Notes: generated by a model from the letters alone, not told the origin. A DNA stretch of 33,456 nucleotides from an uncultured Oscillospiraceae bacterium (GCA_934661735.1 CAKUJN010000013.1:1-33456); one strand, 5' to 3'. Positions 15,166 to 23,453 are shown, counted from the first letter of the stretch. Numbers and translations: made by a program.

Positions 15166-15845
15166 CCCTCCGCGTCCAGCGGCACAACCTCCACCACCGT
15201 CAGCGTATCGCCGTCGATGGTAAAGCGCACGTCAAGACCCGAGAAGTTGAAGCCGTAGCGGCGGGTCGGGTCATGCTGATAGCCGGGGACTGGCCCGCAG
15301 GCGAGCGCCTGCCGCAGGCCCTCGCGCTTTTCCGGCGGGATCATGGCTGCAAGCTCCGGCGGGAATACGACCGTCAGCGCGTCGCCGACGCGCCGCCCGT
15401 CAAAGCCGTCGACGGCTTCGGGATGGCAGTCGGCGTAGGGCAGATATGGCTTGATGTCAAAAATCGGCGTGCCGTCGACCAGATCGGCTCCCGCGACATG
15501 CAGGACGGGGCCGTCCTTTGTGTGCGGCTCCACGCCTGTCAGACGCACGCAGGAAAGCCCAATTGAATTCGGCCGGAACGGCGAGCGCGTGGCGAATACG
15601 CCCACGCGCGTTTTGCCGCCCAGCTTCGGCGGCAGGACAGTCGGCGACCAGCCGTCGCGCAGCGCCTTGTGGAACTGCCAGATCAGCCAGATGTGCGAAA
15701 AATCCTCAATGCCGCGCAGCGCGTCGGGATTGCGGAACTCCGGCTCAAAAACAACGGTCGATTCCAGCGCGGCGGCAAGGCCGCTCTGGCGCGGGACACC
15801 AAACTTGGTGGGGAAGTCTGTGTGAATGCGGGCAATGATCTGCAT
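15159..15845 (-). CDS. trmO: TrmO-like tRNA t6A37 N6-methyltransferase
   Basis: A 228-residue member of the TsaA/TrmO (UPF0066) family, which in E. coli uses S-adenosylmethionine to methylate N6-threonylcarbamoyladenosine 37 of tRNA-Thr. Family blocks: FGVPRQSGL near residue 15, the EDFSHIWLIWQF segment, VGVFATRSPFRPNSIGLS, and the C-terminal VPGYQHDPTRRYGF with FSGLDVRF. The ATG at 15845 follows AAGGAG; the longer opening upstream runs through the divergent greA start. Its stop overlaps the truA stop tail-to-tail. Confidence 0.9.
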   Translation of the reverse strand: MQIIARIHTDFPTKFGVPRQSGLAAALESTVVFEPEFRNPDALRGIEDFSHIWLIWQFHKALRDGWSPTVLPPKLGGKTRVGVFATRSPFRPNSIGLSCVRLTGVEPHTKDGPVLHVAGADLVDGTPIFDIKPYLPYADCHPEAVDGFDGRRVGDALTVVFPPELAAMIPPEKREGLRQALACGPVPGYQHDPTRRYGFNFSGLDVRFTIDGDTLTVVEVVPLDAEGQ

Positions 15846-15900
15846 GGCAGGGCTCCTTGACAATAAAATGGAAAAATCAAATCGGAAATGAGGCAGAGTC

Positions 15901-16404
15901 ATGAATGATGAACTGACTGCGGTCGATATCAAAAAGATGCAGGAGGAGCTGGAATACCGGCGCATCCAGCTGCGTCCGCAGCTGATTGAGGATGTGAAAA
16001 CAGCGCGGGAATTCGGCGATTTGAGCGAGAATTTTGAATACAAGTCGGCAAAACGCGAAAAAAACCGCAACGACAGCCGAATCCGCTATCTTGAGCGGAT
16101 GATCAAAACCGCGCATGTGATCGACGCAAGCTCCGCGCCCGACGAAATCGGGCTGTTTGACAAGGTCACAATCTATATCGAGGAGGACGACGAGGAGCAG
16201 ACGATCGAACTGGTCACGACGCTCCGGCAGAACGCACTCAAGGGCCTGATCAGCAAGGAATCGCCTGTCGGCAAGGCGGTGCTGGGGCACAGGGCGGGCG
16301 ACCGCGTGCTGGTGGAGGTCAGCCCCGACTACAGCTATTACATCCAGATCCGCGCAGTGGAAAAGGGGAGCGACGACGATTCGCTGCCCATCAGTTCATA
16401 TTGA
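15901..16404 (+). CDS. GreA/GreB-family transcription elongation factor
   Basis: A 167-residue protein. An N-terminal coiled coil (about 1-75) carries the acidic tip EFGDLSENFEYKSAK, with D40 and E43 in the positions that stimulate RNA cleavage by stalled RNA polymerase; the C-terminal FKBP-like domain includes SPVGKAVLGHRAGD. The tip is intact, so it should be active. The C terminus is slightly longer than usual and acidic. It may be a second Gre paralogue rather than the main greA; the window cannot decide. Divergent from trmO. Confidence 0.87.
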   Translation: MNDELTAVDIKKMQEELEYRRIQLRPQLIEDVKTAREFGDLSENFEYKSAKREKNRNDSRIRYLERMIKTAHVIDASSAPDEIGLFDKVTIYIEEDDEEQTIELVTTLRQNALKGLISKESPVGKAVLGHRAGDRVLVEVSPDYSYYIQIRAVEKGSDDDSLPISSY

Positions 16405-16416
16405 GCGGGGGACGGC

Positions 16417-17049
16417 ATGAGTATTTTCCTGTATGTGCTGGAAATGATCGGGACGGTGGCCTTTGCCGTCAGCGGCGCGATGACCGCCATTCAGAAGCGC
16501 CTGGACATTGTCGGCGTGGTTTTTCTGGGGATTGTGACCGCCGTGGGCGGCGGCGCGCTGCGCGATCTGATGATCGGCGTGACGCCGCCGGTGTGCTTTC
16601 AGAATCCCGTGTATCTGGTCACGGCGCTTGTGACGTCGTTTCTGTTCTTCCTGCCGTTTGTGCGGCGGCCGCTGGTGCGGCATCAGAGGCCGTTTGACGT
16701 GCTGCTGCTGATGATGGACTCGCTGGGGCTGGCGGTGTTTACCGTCTCGGGCATTCAGTCGTGCGTACATACGCATCCGGCGGCAAGCCCGATTCTGCTG
16801 ATCTTCGTCGGCGTGCTGACGGCGACGGGCGGCGGCATGCTGCGCGATGTGCTGGCGGGCGTCACGCCGATGATTTTTGTCAAGCATGTCTATGCCACTG
16901 CTTCGCTGACGGGAGCGGTGCTGTTTGTCGGGCTGACGGCGGCGGGACTGGACGCGCGGATTGCGGGCGCAATTGCGGCAGCCGCGGTGTTTGCAATCCG
17001 GTGTCTTGCGGCGCATTACCGGTGGAATCTGCCGCGGGCAAAGGAATAA
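16417..17049 (+). CDS. TRIC-family cation channel / UPF0126 membrane protein
   Basis: A 210-residue integral membrane protein with about seven transmembrane helices. It has the tandem repeat of the bacterial TRIC (YadS/YicG, UPF0126) family: GTVAFAVSGAMTAIQKRLD and VGGGALRDLMIG in the first half, LGLAVFTVSGIQ and TGGGMLRDVLAG in the second. Family members form trimeric monovalent cation channels. Begins 12 bases after the Gre gene, so probably co-transcribed with it, and ends at a terminator. Confidence 0.9.
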   Translation: MSIFLYVLEMIGTVAFAVSGAMTAIQKRLDIVGVVFLGIVTAVGGGALRDLMIGVTPPVCFQNPVYLVTALVTSFLFFLPFVRRPLVRHQRPFDVLLLMMDSLGLAVFTVSGIQSCVHTHPAASPILLIFVGVLTATGGGMLRDVLAGVTPMIFVKHVYATASLTGAVLFVGLTAAGLDARIAGAIAAAAVFAIRCLAAHYRWNLPRAKE

Positions 17050-17060
17050 AAGCCGCTTGC

Positions 17061-17091
17061 GCGGGAGGCGAAAAACGCCTCCCGCTTTTTT
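17061..17091 (+). terminator. Intrinsic terminator after the TRIC gene
   Basis: Ten-pair stem GCGGGAGGCG/CGCCTCCCGC (17061-17070 with 17076-17085), loop AAAAA, then six T. The T run touches the end of the converging DUF1294 gene. Confidence 0.92.
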
Positions 17092-17344
17092 ACAGCAGAT
17101 GAAAATGCAGAATCAGAAATACATGCAGCGCCAGAAAGAGCGGCCCGAGAATGACGAACTTTGCGTGCCGCGTCTTATGGCGGAACAGTGCCATGCCGAG
17201 AAGCATGCCGGCGCTGCCGCCGATGGCCGCCGCGCCGAGCAGCGTTGCCTCGGGGATGCGCCGCATGTGCCGCCGCGCAAAATTTTTGTCCAGACACATA
17301 AGTACGAGCGCGAGCGCATTGATTAGAAGCAGGTAAACAGGCAT
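17090..17344 (-). CDS. DUF1294 small membrane protein
   Basis: An 84-residue protein with an N-terminal helix (VYLLLINALALVLMCLD), the family motif DKNFARRHMRRIPEATLL, then GGSAGMLLGMALFRHKTRHAKF and a C-terminal hydrophobic helix. This is the full DUF1294 pattern; the function of the family is unknown. The start at 17344 lies only 31 bases from the divergent lipoprotein start, so its promoter must extend into the neighbouring gene. Confidence 0.88.
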   Translation of the reverse strand: MPVYLLLINALALVLMCLDKNFARRHMRRIPEATLLGAAAIGGSAGMLLGMALFRHKTRHAKFVILGPLFLALHVFLILHFHLL

Positions 17345-17375
17345 GGCAGATATCCTTTCGGTGAGGTGACGGAGT

Positions 17376-17903
17376 ATGAAAAGAAAGCTGTTTGCAGGAA
17401 TTGTGTGCTTCGCGCTGCTGCTTTCCGGCTGCGGCGCGGCGGAAACGGTGTGGGAGACGGTGGACGACACGCTGCCCGTGCAGGCGGCCGCGCCGGCGGA
17501 CGCGTACACCATGTCCTTTGACGTGCCCGTCGACGCGGTTGCGTCCGCATTTTCCGACGGGGGCGCGCAGCGCGTGTACGCGCAGAAGGACGGCGACTAT
17601 GAGATCAGCGCCGAAACGATCAGCGCCGAGGGCATCGACGCGGTGGTGCGGCGGCTGTCGGGCTTTTCGGCGGAGCAGCTGCAAATTGTGCAGACGCGGC
17701 GCTTCGGCATGCCGGAGTATCAGTTTGCGTGGTATGCCTCCGGCGACGAGGGCGGGCGGCTCTACCGAGCCGATGTGCTGATGGACGGAAGCTATGGCTA
17801 TGCGCTGGTCTTTTCCATCCGCGAGGGGCTGGGCGTCAGCTATGAAAAAACAGCCGAGCAGGTGTTTTCCAGCTTCAATCTGTTCTATGACGAAAAAATC
17901 TGA
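17376..17903 (+). CDS. Putative lipoprotein, unknown function
   Basis: A 175-residue protein starting with a lipoprotein signal peptide, lipobox LLSGC with cysteine at residue 19. The mature part has no recognised domain; it is acidic, with an alternating pattern (YTMSFDVPVDAVASAF, DGDYEISAETIS) that suggests a small mixed alpha/beta fold. AGGTG lies seven bases before the ATG. It should be anchored on the outer face of the cytoplasmic membrane. Confidence 0.75.
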   Translation: MKRKLFAGIVCFALLLSGCGAAETVWETVDDTLPVQAAAPADAYTMSFDVPVDAVASAFSDGGAQRVYAQKDGDYEISAETISAEGIDAVVRRLSGFSAEQLQIVQTRRFGMPEYQFAWYASGDEGGRLYRADVLMDGSYGYALVFSIREGLGVSYEKTAEQVFSSFNLFYDEKI

Positions 17904-17960
17904 GGCTATTTTAGCACAGCCGGCGAAAAAGAGCAACGGCGGCGCGCAGCGGACATGAAC

Positions 17961-17992
17961 AAACGGCAGAGACCGGATGGTCTCTGCCGTTT
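17961..17992. terminator. Intrinsic terminator between convergent genes
   Basis: A 14-pair perfect stem AAACGGCAGAGACC/GGTCTCTGCCGTTT (17961-17974 with 17979-17992), loop GGAT. T-rich ends on both strands are short, so it may serve the lipoprotein gene and the minus-strand small gene. Confidence 0.8.
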
Positions 17993-17994
17993 GC

Positions 17995-18165
17995 TTACAT
18001 GGAGCCGGTGATGCTGTCGACGGCCTTTTCGGCCTCACGGCGGATGGTTTTCGCCGCGTCGTCGGTCATCTGATAGACAGTGCTGCTTTTCGGCAGCATC
18101 ATGACGCCCAGCGCGCCGACCGCGATGCCGGCACCCATGGCGGCAAGAAACGATTTCATTTCCAT
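17995..18165 (-). CDS. Small YtxH-like membrane protein
   Basis: A 56-residue protein with one N-terminal membrane segment (SFLAAMGAGIAVGALGVMML) and a charged helical tail (DDAAKTIRREAEKAVDSI), the style of YtxH-like and similar small clostridial membrane proteins. Two ATGs in the start region compete; the one at 18165 has GGAGGG 11 bases ahead, while the one at 18174 is too close to it. Function unknown. Confidence 0.62.
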   Translation of the reverse strand: MEMKSFLAAMGAGIAVGALGVMMLPKSSTVYQMTDDAAKTIRREAEKAVDSITGSM

Positions 18166-18270
18166 AGCGTTCATCTCCCTCCGTGCACAGTTTTCCCCGC
18201 GGCGGTCCGGCACACTCATGCAAATGCTGCGCGCGGAGAGAAAAAATACAAAATAACCGCTGGCCGCGCC

Positions 18271-18299
18271 TGTTCAAACGCTATATTTTGTGATATACT
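18271..18299 (+). promoter_or_regulatory. Promoter of the OMPDC-like gene
   Basis: Extended -10 TGATATACT (hexamer 18294-18299) with a weak -35 TGTTCA at 18271-18276, spacing 17. The transcript would have an untranslated leader of about 110 bases. Confidence 0.55.
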
Positions 18300-18417
18300 G
18301 AATCAGCAGTATCTGTATTTCTGCGACGACCGGATGGTACGATGCTGCCGTGAGAATTTCATGAATACTGCCGGTATGAGCGGCATTGCGAATCAAACAG
18401 ATACAGGGGGCTGCGAA

Positions 18418-19335
18418 ATGTCTATTGATACCCTACAGGCAAAAATCAGAAAGCTGAAAAACCCGACGATGGTCTGCATCTGCCCGTCCTATGAGCAGCT
18501 CCCGCCGCGGGTGCGCGAGGCAGCGCGTGCGGAGTACGGCGATACGCTCCGCGCCGCCGCGGAGGCGTGCGGGGCGTTCTCCTGTGAGCTTCTGGAGGCG
18601 CTGCGCGAGCAGGTGCCCGCCGTCAGCATTGAAACCGCCTGCTTTTCCGCGCTGGGCGCGGACGGCGTGGCCGTGATGCAGCGGGTGCTGCGGCGCGCGG
18701 CCGAGTGCGGCTATTACGTCATGCTGGACATGATGCGCGCCGATATCGCGCCGAATGCCGAGCTGCTGGCAAGCGCGTGCTTTGGTGAGGTCAGGGTCGG
18801 CGAACAGTCGTTTACGCCGTATCCCTGCGACGGCGTGCTGCTCAGCAGCTATCTGGGCAGCGACGCGGCCGGACCCTTTACCAGCTATTGTGAGGACGGG
18901 AAAAATGTGTTCCTGCTGACCAGAAGCTCGAACAAATCCGCGCGCGAGGTGCAGGATCTGCTTTCGGGCGATCGGGTGGTCTATCAGGTGATGGCGGATC
19001 TTGCCATGCGCTGGAGCACCGACCTGTTCGGCACGAACGGCTATTCACAGATCGGCCTTGCCGTGGGCGCGACGAATCCGCAGATTCTCGCCCGCCTGCG
19101 CGACCGCTATGACCGGCTGTTCTTCGTTGTGCCGGGCTATGGCGCGCAGGGCGCGGGCGCAAAGGACGCGCAGTATGCGTTTGACAAATTCGGCCACGGC
19201 GCGGCCGTGATGGCCGGACGGAGCATTCTGAACGCATGGCAGAAAACCGGCGACGCGGACAACTACGCGCAGCTGGCGCGCGAGGCCGCGGAGAAAATGC
19301 GCCGCCAGCTCAGCGGCTATGTGACGGTGATCTGA
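18418..19335 (+). CDS. OMP decarboxylase-like protein lacking catalytic lysines
   Basis: A 305-residue protein with the barrel layout of type-2 orotidine 5'-phosphate decarboxylase (PyrF): LSSYLGSDAAGPF, TRSSNKS, LAVGATNPQIL and the phosphate loop VVPGYGAQGAG are present. The central motif, DAKRGDI in active enzymes, reads DMMRADI here (D104, M106 in place of lysine, D109), and the earlier substrate lysine in a VKPQ-type segment is replaced by serine (S70 in VSIETACFSALG). Two of the four residues of the Lys-Asp-Lys-Asp network are thus missing, so normal decarboxylation is unlikely. The ATG at 18418 follows AGGGGG. It directly abuts the next gene. It may be a binding or repurposed paralogue. 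Confidence 0.8.
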   Translation: MSIDTLQAKIRKLKNPTMVCICPSYEQLPPRVREAARAEYGDTLRAAAEACGAFSCELLEALREQVPAVSIETACFSALGADGVAVMQRVLRRAAECGYYVMLDMMRADIAPNAELLASACFGEVRVGEQSFTPYPCDGVLLSSYLGSDAAGPFTSYCEDGKNVFLLTRSSNKSAREVQDLLSGDRVVYQVMADLAMRWSTDLFGTNGYSQIGLAVGATNPQILARLRDRYDRLFFVVPGYGAQGAGAKDAQYAFDKFGHGAAVMAGRSILNAWQKTGDADNYAQLAREAAEKMRRQLSGYVTVI

Positions 19336-20313
19336 ATGACGGAAATTTATCTTGTGCGCCACGCCGAGGCCGAGGGCAACGCCTATCGCCGGATTCACGG
19401 GCAGTATGACTCGCGTGTGACGGAAAACGGCCTGCTTCAGGTCAGGGCGCTGGAAAGGCGCTTCGTCGGCGTGCGGGTGGACGCGTGCTATGCGAGCGAT
19501 CTCAACCGCACCTGCGTCACGGCGCGGGCGGTATATGTGCCGAAGGGGCTGACGCTCCGGCGCGACGCGTGCTTCCGCGAGATAAACCTCGGGCGGTGGG
19601 AGGATACGCCGTTCGGCTGGCTGGAAAAATTTGAGCCGGAGGCTATGCACGCCTTCAACCACGATCCGCTGCACTGGGCGGTCGAGGGCAGCGAGCGCTT
19701 TGAGGAGTACACGCAGCGCTTTCTTGAGGGGATGCGTCAGGCCGCCGAGGAAAACGACGGGAAAACCATTGCGATTTTCTCGCACGGCTGCGTGCTGCGC
19801 GGTGTGCAGTACCGGCTTCTGGGCGGGCAGTGGCCGGGCTATTGTGACAACACCGCCGTGTCAAGGCTGCGGTATGAAAACGGCGTATTCATGGTCGACG
19901 AGCTGAACGATGCGTCGCATGTGCCGGAGGAGATTTCGACCTTTGCCCGCCAGAAATGGTGGCGGAAGGACGGCGACCGCCGCGATTTCAACATGTGGTT
20001 CCGCGAGGACGGCGACACGTTCCGCGCGATGCTGCACGATCAGGAGGCGGGGATGGTGCGCTGCGGCGCTGACGGCACGATACATGAGCTGACCATGTAC
20101 GAGGGATACCGCGGACGGCGGCTGGGCGAGCAGCTGATCGGCTGCGCCGTCAGCCGCAGCCGGAAAAACGGCGCGCAGCAGCTGCGCGTGACGCTGCCGG
20201 CGGATGCACGCGAGATGAGCTTCTACCGCCGCGGCGGCTTTGTGCCGGAGCGGGAGGCGGACGGACGCGTGACGCTGGTCAAGAGTCTGCGCGTTCCGCA
20301 GGAATCAGGATAA
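19336..20313 (+). CDS. Histidine phosphatase-GNAT acetyltransferase fusion
   Basis: A 325-residue two-domain protein. Residues 1-200 form a phosphoglycerate-mutase-like histidine phosphatase: R8-H9 in LVRHAEAEGN, second arginine region ASDLNRTCVTA, and the later histidine in FSHGCVLRG. Residues about 210-320 form a GNAT domain with the acetyl-CoA loop YRGRRLGEQL (near 258-267) and the closing SFYRRGGFV segment. The stop of the OMPDC-like gene directly abuts this start with no gap, so the two are co-transcribed. Both domains look intact. Substrates are unknown; similar fusions occur in clostridia. Confidence 0.85.
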   Translation: MTEIYLVRHAEAEGNAYRRIHGQYDSRVTENGLLQVRALERRFVGVRVDACYASDLNRTCVTARAVYVPKGLTLRRDACFREINLGRWEDTPFGWLEKFEPEAMHAFNHDPLHWAVEGSERFEEYTQRFLEGMRQAAEENDGKTIAIFSHGCVLRGVQYRLLGGQWPGYCDNTAVSRLRYENGVFMVDELNDASHVPEEISTFARQKWWRKDGDRRDFNMWFREDGDTFRAMLHDQEAGMVRCGADGTIHELTMYEGYRGRRLGEQLIGCAVSRSRKNGAQQLRVTLPADAREMSFYRRGGFVPEREADGRVTLVKSLRVPQESG

Positions 20314-20347
20314 ATGCGGCAGAAACCTGCGTTTCTGCCGCATTTCT
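20312..20347. terminator. Bidirectional intrinsic terminator
   Basis: A 15-pair perfect stem (20312-20326 with 20331-20345), loop CTGC; the stop codon of the fusion gene lies at its base. T-rich on the plus strand (TTTCT), and ATTTA on the minus strand after the converging lipoprotein gene. Confidence 0.85.
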
Positions 20348-20348
20348 G

Positions 20349-20699
20349 TCAGGGATTGCCCGCCATGCCGGTGCCGGAGGTGGTGCCGGTGTAGGTGTTC
20401 GTGCCGTTTTGGGCGCCGCCATAGGTGCTTGTGCCGTTCTGCGTGCCGGTATAGGTATTTGTACCGGCAGGTGTGCGGGCGGGAACCGTGCCCTGACGGC
20501 CGCCGGCGGGCGCGCCGTCGTAGGCTGCCGGTGCGCTGCGGCGGTCATTGACGCCGTTGACGGTGCCGTCGCGCGTGGTCGAGACGTTGCTGTAGCCGTC
20601 GGGGTAATACGGGTCGCCGATATAGCCGGACGCGCTGCACGCGGTGAGCGCGCTGAGAAGCAGCAGCGCTGACAGGACAAGAATGACAATACGTTTCAT
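20349..20699 (-). CDS. Putative lipoprotein with Gly/Thr/Asn repeats
   Basis: A 116-residue protein with a signal peptide and lipobox (ALTAC, cysteine at 21). The mature part is low-complexity; the C-terminal third has three near-repeats built on GTNTYTGT, GTSTYGGA and GTNTYTGT joined by QNG. GGAGGAAC precedes the ATG. No known domain. The repetitive tail suggests a flexible surface linker or wall-associated segment; function unknown. Confidence 0.72.
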   Translation of the reverse strand: MKRIVILVLSALLLLSALTACSASGYIGDPYYPDGYSNVSTTRDGTVNGVNDRRSAPAAYDGAPAGGRQGTVPARTPAGTNTYTGTQNGTSTYGGAQNGTNTYTGTTSGTGMAGNP

Positions 20700-20853
20700 A
20701 ATGTGTTCCTCCTGATCGATTCAGGCTGTTTTGTGCCTGTATGGAGGTAGTATTTTCAATCTGCGCGTGGATATTCTGCGGCGGACTGGAAATCCGTGCG
20801 CAGCAAGGGAGAATCCGGAAAACACTTTTTCACGCGAAAATGAGAAAACGCGG

Positions 20854-20882
20854 TTGATTCTTTGCCGAAATCTCTGTATAAT
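20854..20882 (+). promoter_or_regulatory. Strong promoter of the polyferredoxin gene
   Basis: TTGATT (20854-20859), 17 bases, then a perfect TATAAT (20877-20882). The ribosome site AAGGAG lies at about 20911. Confidence 0.85.
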
Positions 20883-20924
20883 CAGATTCGGAAAAGAAAA
20901 AAGATAAACAAAGGAGTCCACCCA

Positions 20925-21308
20925 ATGAAGAAGCTGACGGTAAAAAAGGGCGTGCAGTGCATGGCGTGCCTCGCCTGCGTACAGGCCTGCTCGAACGCGT
21001 TCTATAAAGAGTTCCATCAGGACAAGTCCTGCATCCAGATCATTGAGCGCAACGGCGCGGCAAAGCCCATGGTCTGCGTTCAGTGCGGCAAGTGCGCACA
21101 GGCGTGCGAGCACGGCGCGATTACGCAGAACCCCAAGGGCGTGTACATGATCAACAAGAAGCTCTGCGTCCAGTGCGGCAAGTGCAAGGAAGCATGCCCG
21201 TTCGGCGTGCTGGTACAGTATGAAGGCCTGCCCGCCTCCAAGTGCATCGCCTGCGGCATCTGCGCCAAGGCCTGTCCGATGGAGATTCTGGAGGTCGTCG
21301 AGAAATAA
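20925..21308 (+). CDS. Four-cluster [4Fe-4S] ferredoxin-like protein
   Basis: A 127-residue protein with four CX2CX2CX3C motifs: C12-C22, C51-C61, C81-C91 and C107-C117. This is the pattern of HycB/CooF/DmsB-type electron-transfer subunits. It has no signal peptide, no membrane segment, and stands alone with its own strong promoter and terminator rather than next to an oxidoreductase. It may be a general low-potential carrier, perhaps for an aldehyde oxidoreductase or hydrogenase elsewhere; it could also accept electrons from the HdrA-type complex in this window, but nothing in the sequence shows that. An open frame extends upstream, but AAGGAG sits correctly for 20925. Confidence 0.9.
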   Translation: MKKLTVKKGVQCMACLACVQACSNAFYKEFHQDKSCIQIIERNGAAKPMVCVQCGKCAQACEHGAITQNPKGVYMINKKLCVQCGKCKEACPFGVLVQYEGLPASKCIACGICAKACPMEILEVVEK

Positions 21309-21328
21309 TTCCCGGCAGAAGCAAAGCG

Positions 21329-21357
21329 CCGCGGCAGAGGACTCTGCCGCGGTTTTT
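21329..21357 (+). terminator. Intrinsic terminator after the polyferredoxin gene
   Basis: Ten-pair stem CCGCGGCAGA/TCTGCCGCGG (21329-21338 with 21343-21352), loop GGAC, then five T. Confidence 0.9.
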
Positions 21358-21561
21358 GCAATCCGGAAACAGGGGAAAACGAGGAAAACGGGGGAAACGG
21401 ACGCCGGAGCGCTTCCGGAAAAGATAACGAGAGCAAATGCGTGAACGGAACGCCGGCATATGCAGCGGGGACGGCAGACGCGGTTATGCCGGAGCTGTAT
21501 GGGCTGCGTTTCTGACGGACGGGCCGTTTGCGGGAGAAAAGCAGTTATGCAGCGGCTTTGC

Positions 21562-23310
21562 TCAGATGGCGTATTTTGCGCGGTATTCGGTGTACAGCGC
21601 GTCAAAGCTGCGGCTGCCGTGCTTGATGCTGTCGAGATACTCGTGCGTGTCCAGCGAGTGGTGCGAAAGCTCGATGATTGAAACGCCGATGTTGGAGCAG
21701 TGGTCGGAGACGCGCTCGTAGTTGCCCAGCAGGTCGGAGAGAATAAAGCCGAGCTCGATGGAGCTCTCGCCGCGCTGAAGGCGCTGGACCTGATTGGAGC
21801 GGATGGCGGTGACCAGATAGTCGATTGTCTGCTCCAGAGGCTCGATGTGCGCGGAAAGCGTCGCGTCGATGCGCAGGTAGGACGTCACCGCAAGCCCGAT
21901 GATTTCCGTGATGGCCGCGGCAAGCGTGTCAAGCTCGGCCTGTGTGGCCTCGGCGAACAGGAGCTTTTTGCGGTGCAGCTCCTCCGCGCTTTCCAGAATG
22001 TTGACCGCGTGGTCGCCGAGCCGCTCAAATTCGCCGATGCAGTGCAGCATTTTGGACACGCGCAGCGAATCGTCGTCCGAGATATGCTCGGCGGAGAGCT
22101 GGACAAGGAACGTGCCGAGCTTATCCTCATACAGGTCGAGCGTGTCCTCGCACTTCATGATCTTTTCCGACGCCTCGCGCGTATAGACGCTCAGCGTGCC
22201 GATGGAATCCAGAAGTGTCTGCGAGGCAATGGAGCACATGCGGTTGGTCAGGTTGTCCGCCTCGGCCACGGCGACCGATGGCGTTGCCAGAAGGCGGTTG
22301 TCCAGCAGGACGGCGTTTGCCTGCTGCGCAGACGGGTGGTCTGGCAGGAGCGTATTCGCGATCTTGACCAGAAGATTGCTGAACGGCATGAGCATGGCCG
22401 TGGTGGTGATATTGAAGATGCTGTGCACCAGCGCGATGCCGGCGGCACTGATGGCGCTGTCGGTAAAGGGGAAGCCGAATACGGCATCCAGCGCGTAATA
22501 CAGGGCAAGCAGCACGACCGTGCCGATCAGATTGAACGAGATGTGAATTACGGCAACCTTTTTTGCGTTGCGGCTGACGCCGATGCTGGAAATCAGGGCG
22601 GTGACGCAGGTGCCGATATTCTGGCCCATGATGATTGGAATCGCCATGCCGTAGGTGATGCTCCCCGTCAGGGCCAGCGCCTGCAAAATGCCGACGGAGG
22701 CGGCGGAGGACTGGATAATACCGGTGAAAACCGCGCCGACCAGCACGCCCAGAACCGGATTGGTAAAGGCGGTCAGCATGGAGGAGAACTCCGGCATGTC
22801 GGCCAGCGGCGAGACGGCGTCGCTCATCAGCTTCATGCCGTACATCAGAACAGCGAAGCCCACAAAAATTGAGCCCATATCGCGGCGGCGGCTCTGCTTG
22901 CTGAGCATGATCATGAAGATACCGGCCAGCGCGAACAGAAGCGAGAAGTTTTCGGGCTTGAGCAGCCGCAGCCAGAAGTTGCCGGTTTCCAGACCGACGA
23001 GCGAGAACAGCCATGCGGTGAGCGTGGTGCCGATGTTCGAGCCCATGATCAGACTGACGGTCTGGCCGATCTGCATGATGCCCGAGTTGACAAGGCCCAC
23101 CAGCATGACGGTCATGGCCGACGAGGACTGGATGGCGATGGTCACGCCCGCGCCCAGCAGCAGGCCGGTCAGCTTGCTTGCCGTCATTTTACGCAGCGCA
23201 AGCTCAAGCTTGCCGCCTGCCATGCGTTCAAGGCCGGACGACATGACGTGCATGCCGTACAGGAAAAAGGCGAGGCCGCCCGCCAGTCTGACAAACGAAA
23301 AAAAGTCCAT
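21562..23310 (-). CDS. Na/Pi cotransporter family protein with PhoU-like domain
   Basis: A 582-residue protein. The N-terminal 320 residues hold two inverted-repeat halves with the phosphate-binding signatures QSSSA (61-65) and QSSAA (200-204) and matching GSNIGTT and GQNIGTC blocks, as in NptA/SLC34 carriers. The C-terminal part (about 345-560) is helical and PhoU-like (FERLGDHAVNI; YERVSDHCSNIG). It is predicted to import phosphate with sodium, with the PhoU domain tuning activity. It stands alone on the minus strand; the 250 bases between its end and the polyferredoxin gene hold only the terminator of that gene and no other recognisable feature. Confidence 0.93.
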   Translation of the reverse strand: MDFFSFVRLAGGLAFFLYGMHVMSSGLERMAGGKLELALRKMTASKLTGLLLGAGVTIAIQSSSAMTVMLVGLVNSGIMQIGQTVSLIMGSNIGTTLTAWLFSLVGLETGNFWLRLLKPENFSLLFALAGIFMIMLSKQSRRRDMGSIFVGFAVLMYGMKLMSDAVSPLADMPEFSSMLTAFTNPVLGVLVGAVFTGIIQSSAASVGILQALALTGSITYGMAIPIIMGQNIGTCVTALISSIGVSRNAKKVAVIHISFNLIGTVVLLALYYALDAVFGFPFTDSAISAAGIALVHSIFNITTTAMLMPFSNLLVKIANTLLPDHPSAQQANAVLLDNRLLATPSVAVAEADNLTNRMCSIASQTLLDSIGTLSVYTREASEKIMKCEDTLDLYEDKLGTFLVQLSAEHISDDDSLRVSKMLHCIGEFERLGDHAVNILESAEELHRKKLLFAEATQAELDTLAAAITEIIGLAVTSYLRIDATLSAHIEPLEQTIDYLVTAIRSNQVQRLQRGESSIELGFILSDLLGNYERVSDHCSNIGVSIIELSHHSLDTHEYLDSIKHGSRSFDALYTEYRAKYAI

Positions 23311-23453
23311 ACAACCGGTTCCTTTCAGAGCTTTTACATTTTCATTACATTTCCATTCCGGAACGTATCGTAACGGACGGATGTAAAATCAGAAACCGGT
23401 GAATTGTAAAAAACAGATTAAATCGTGCGTTTCGCGCGGGAAAAGAGGAAACG

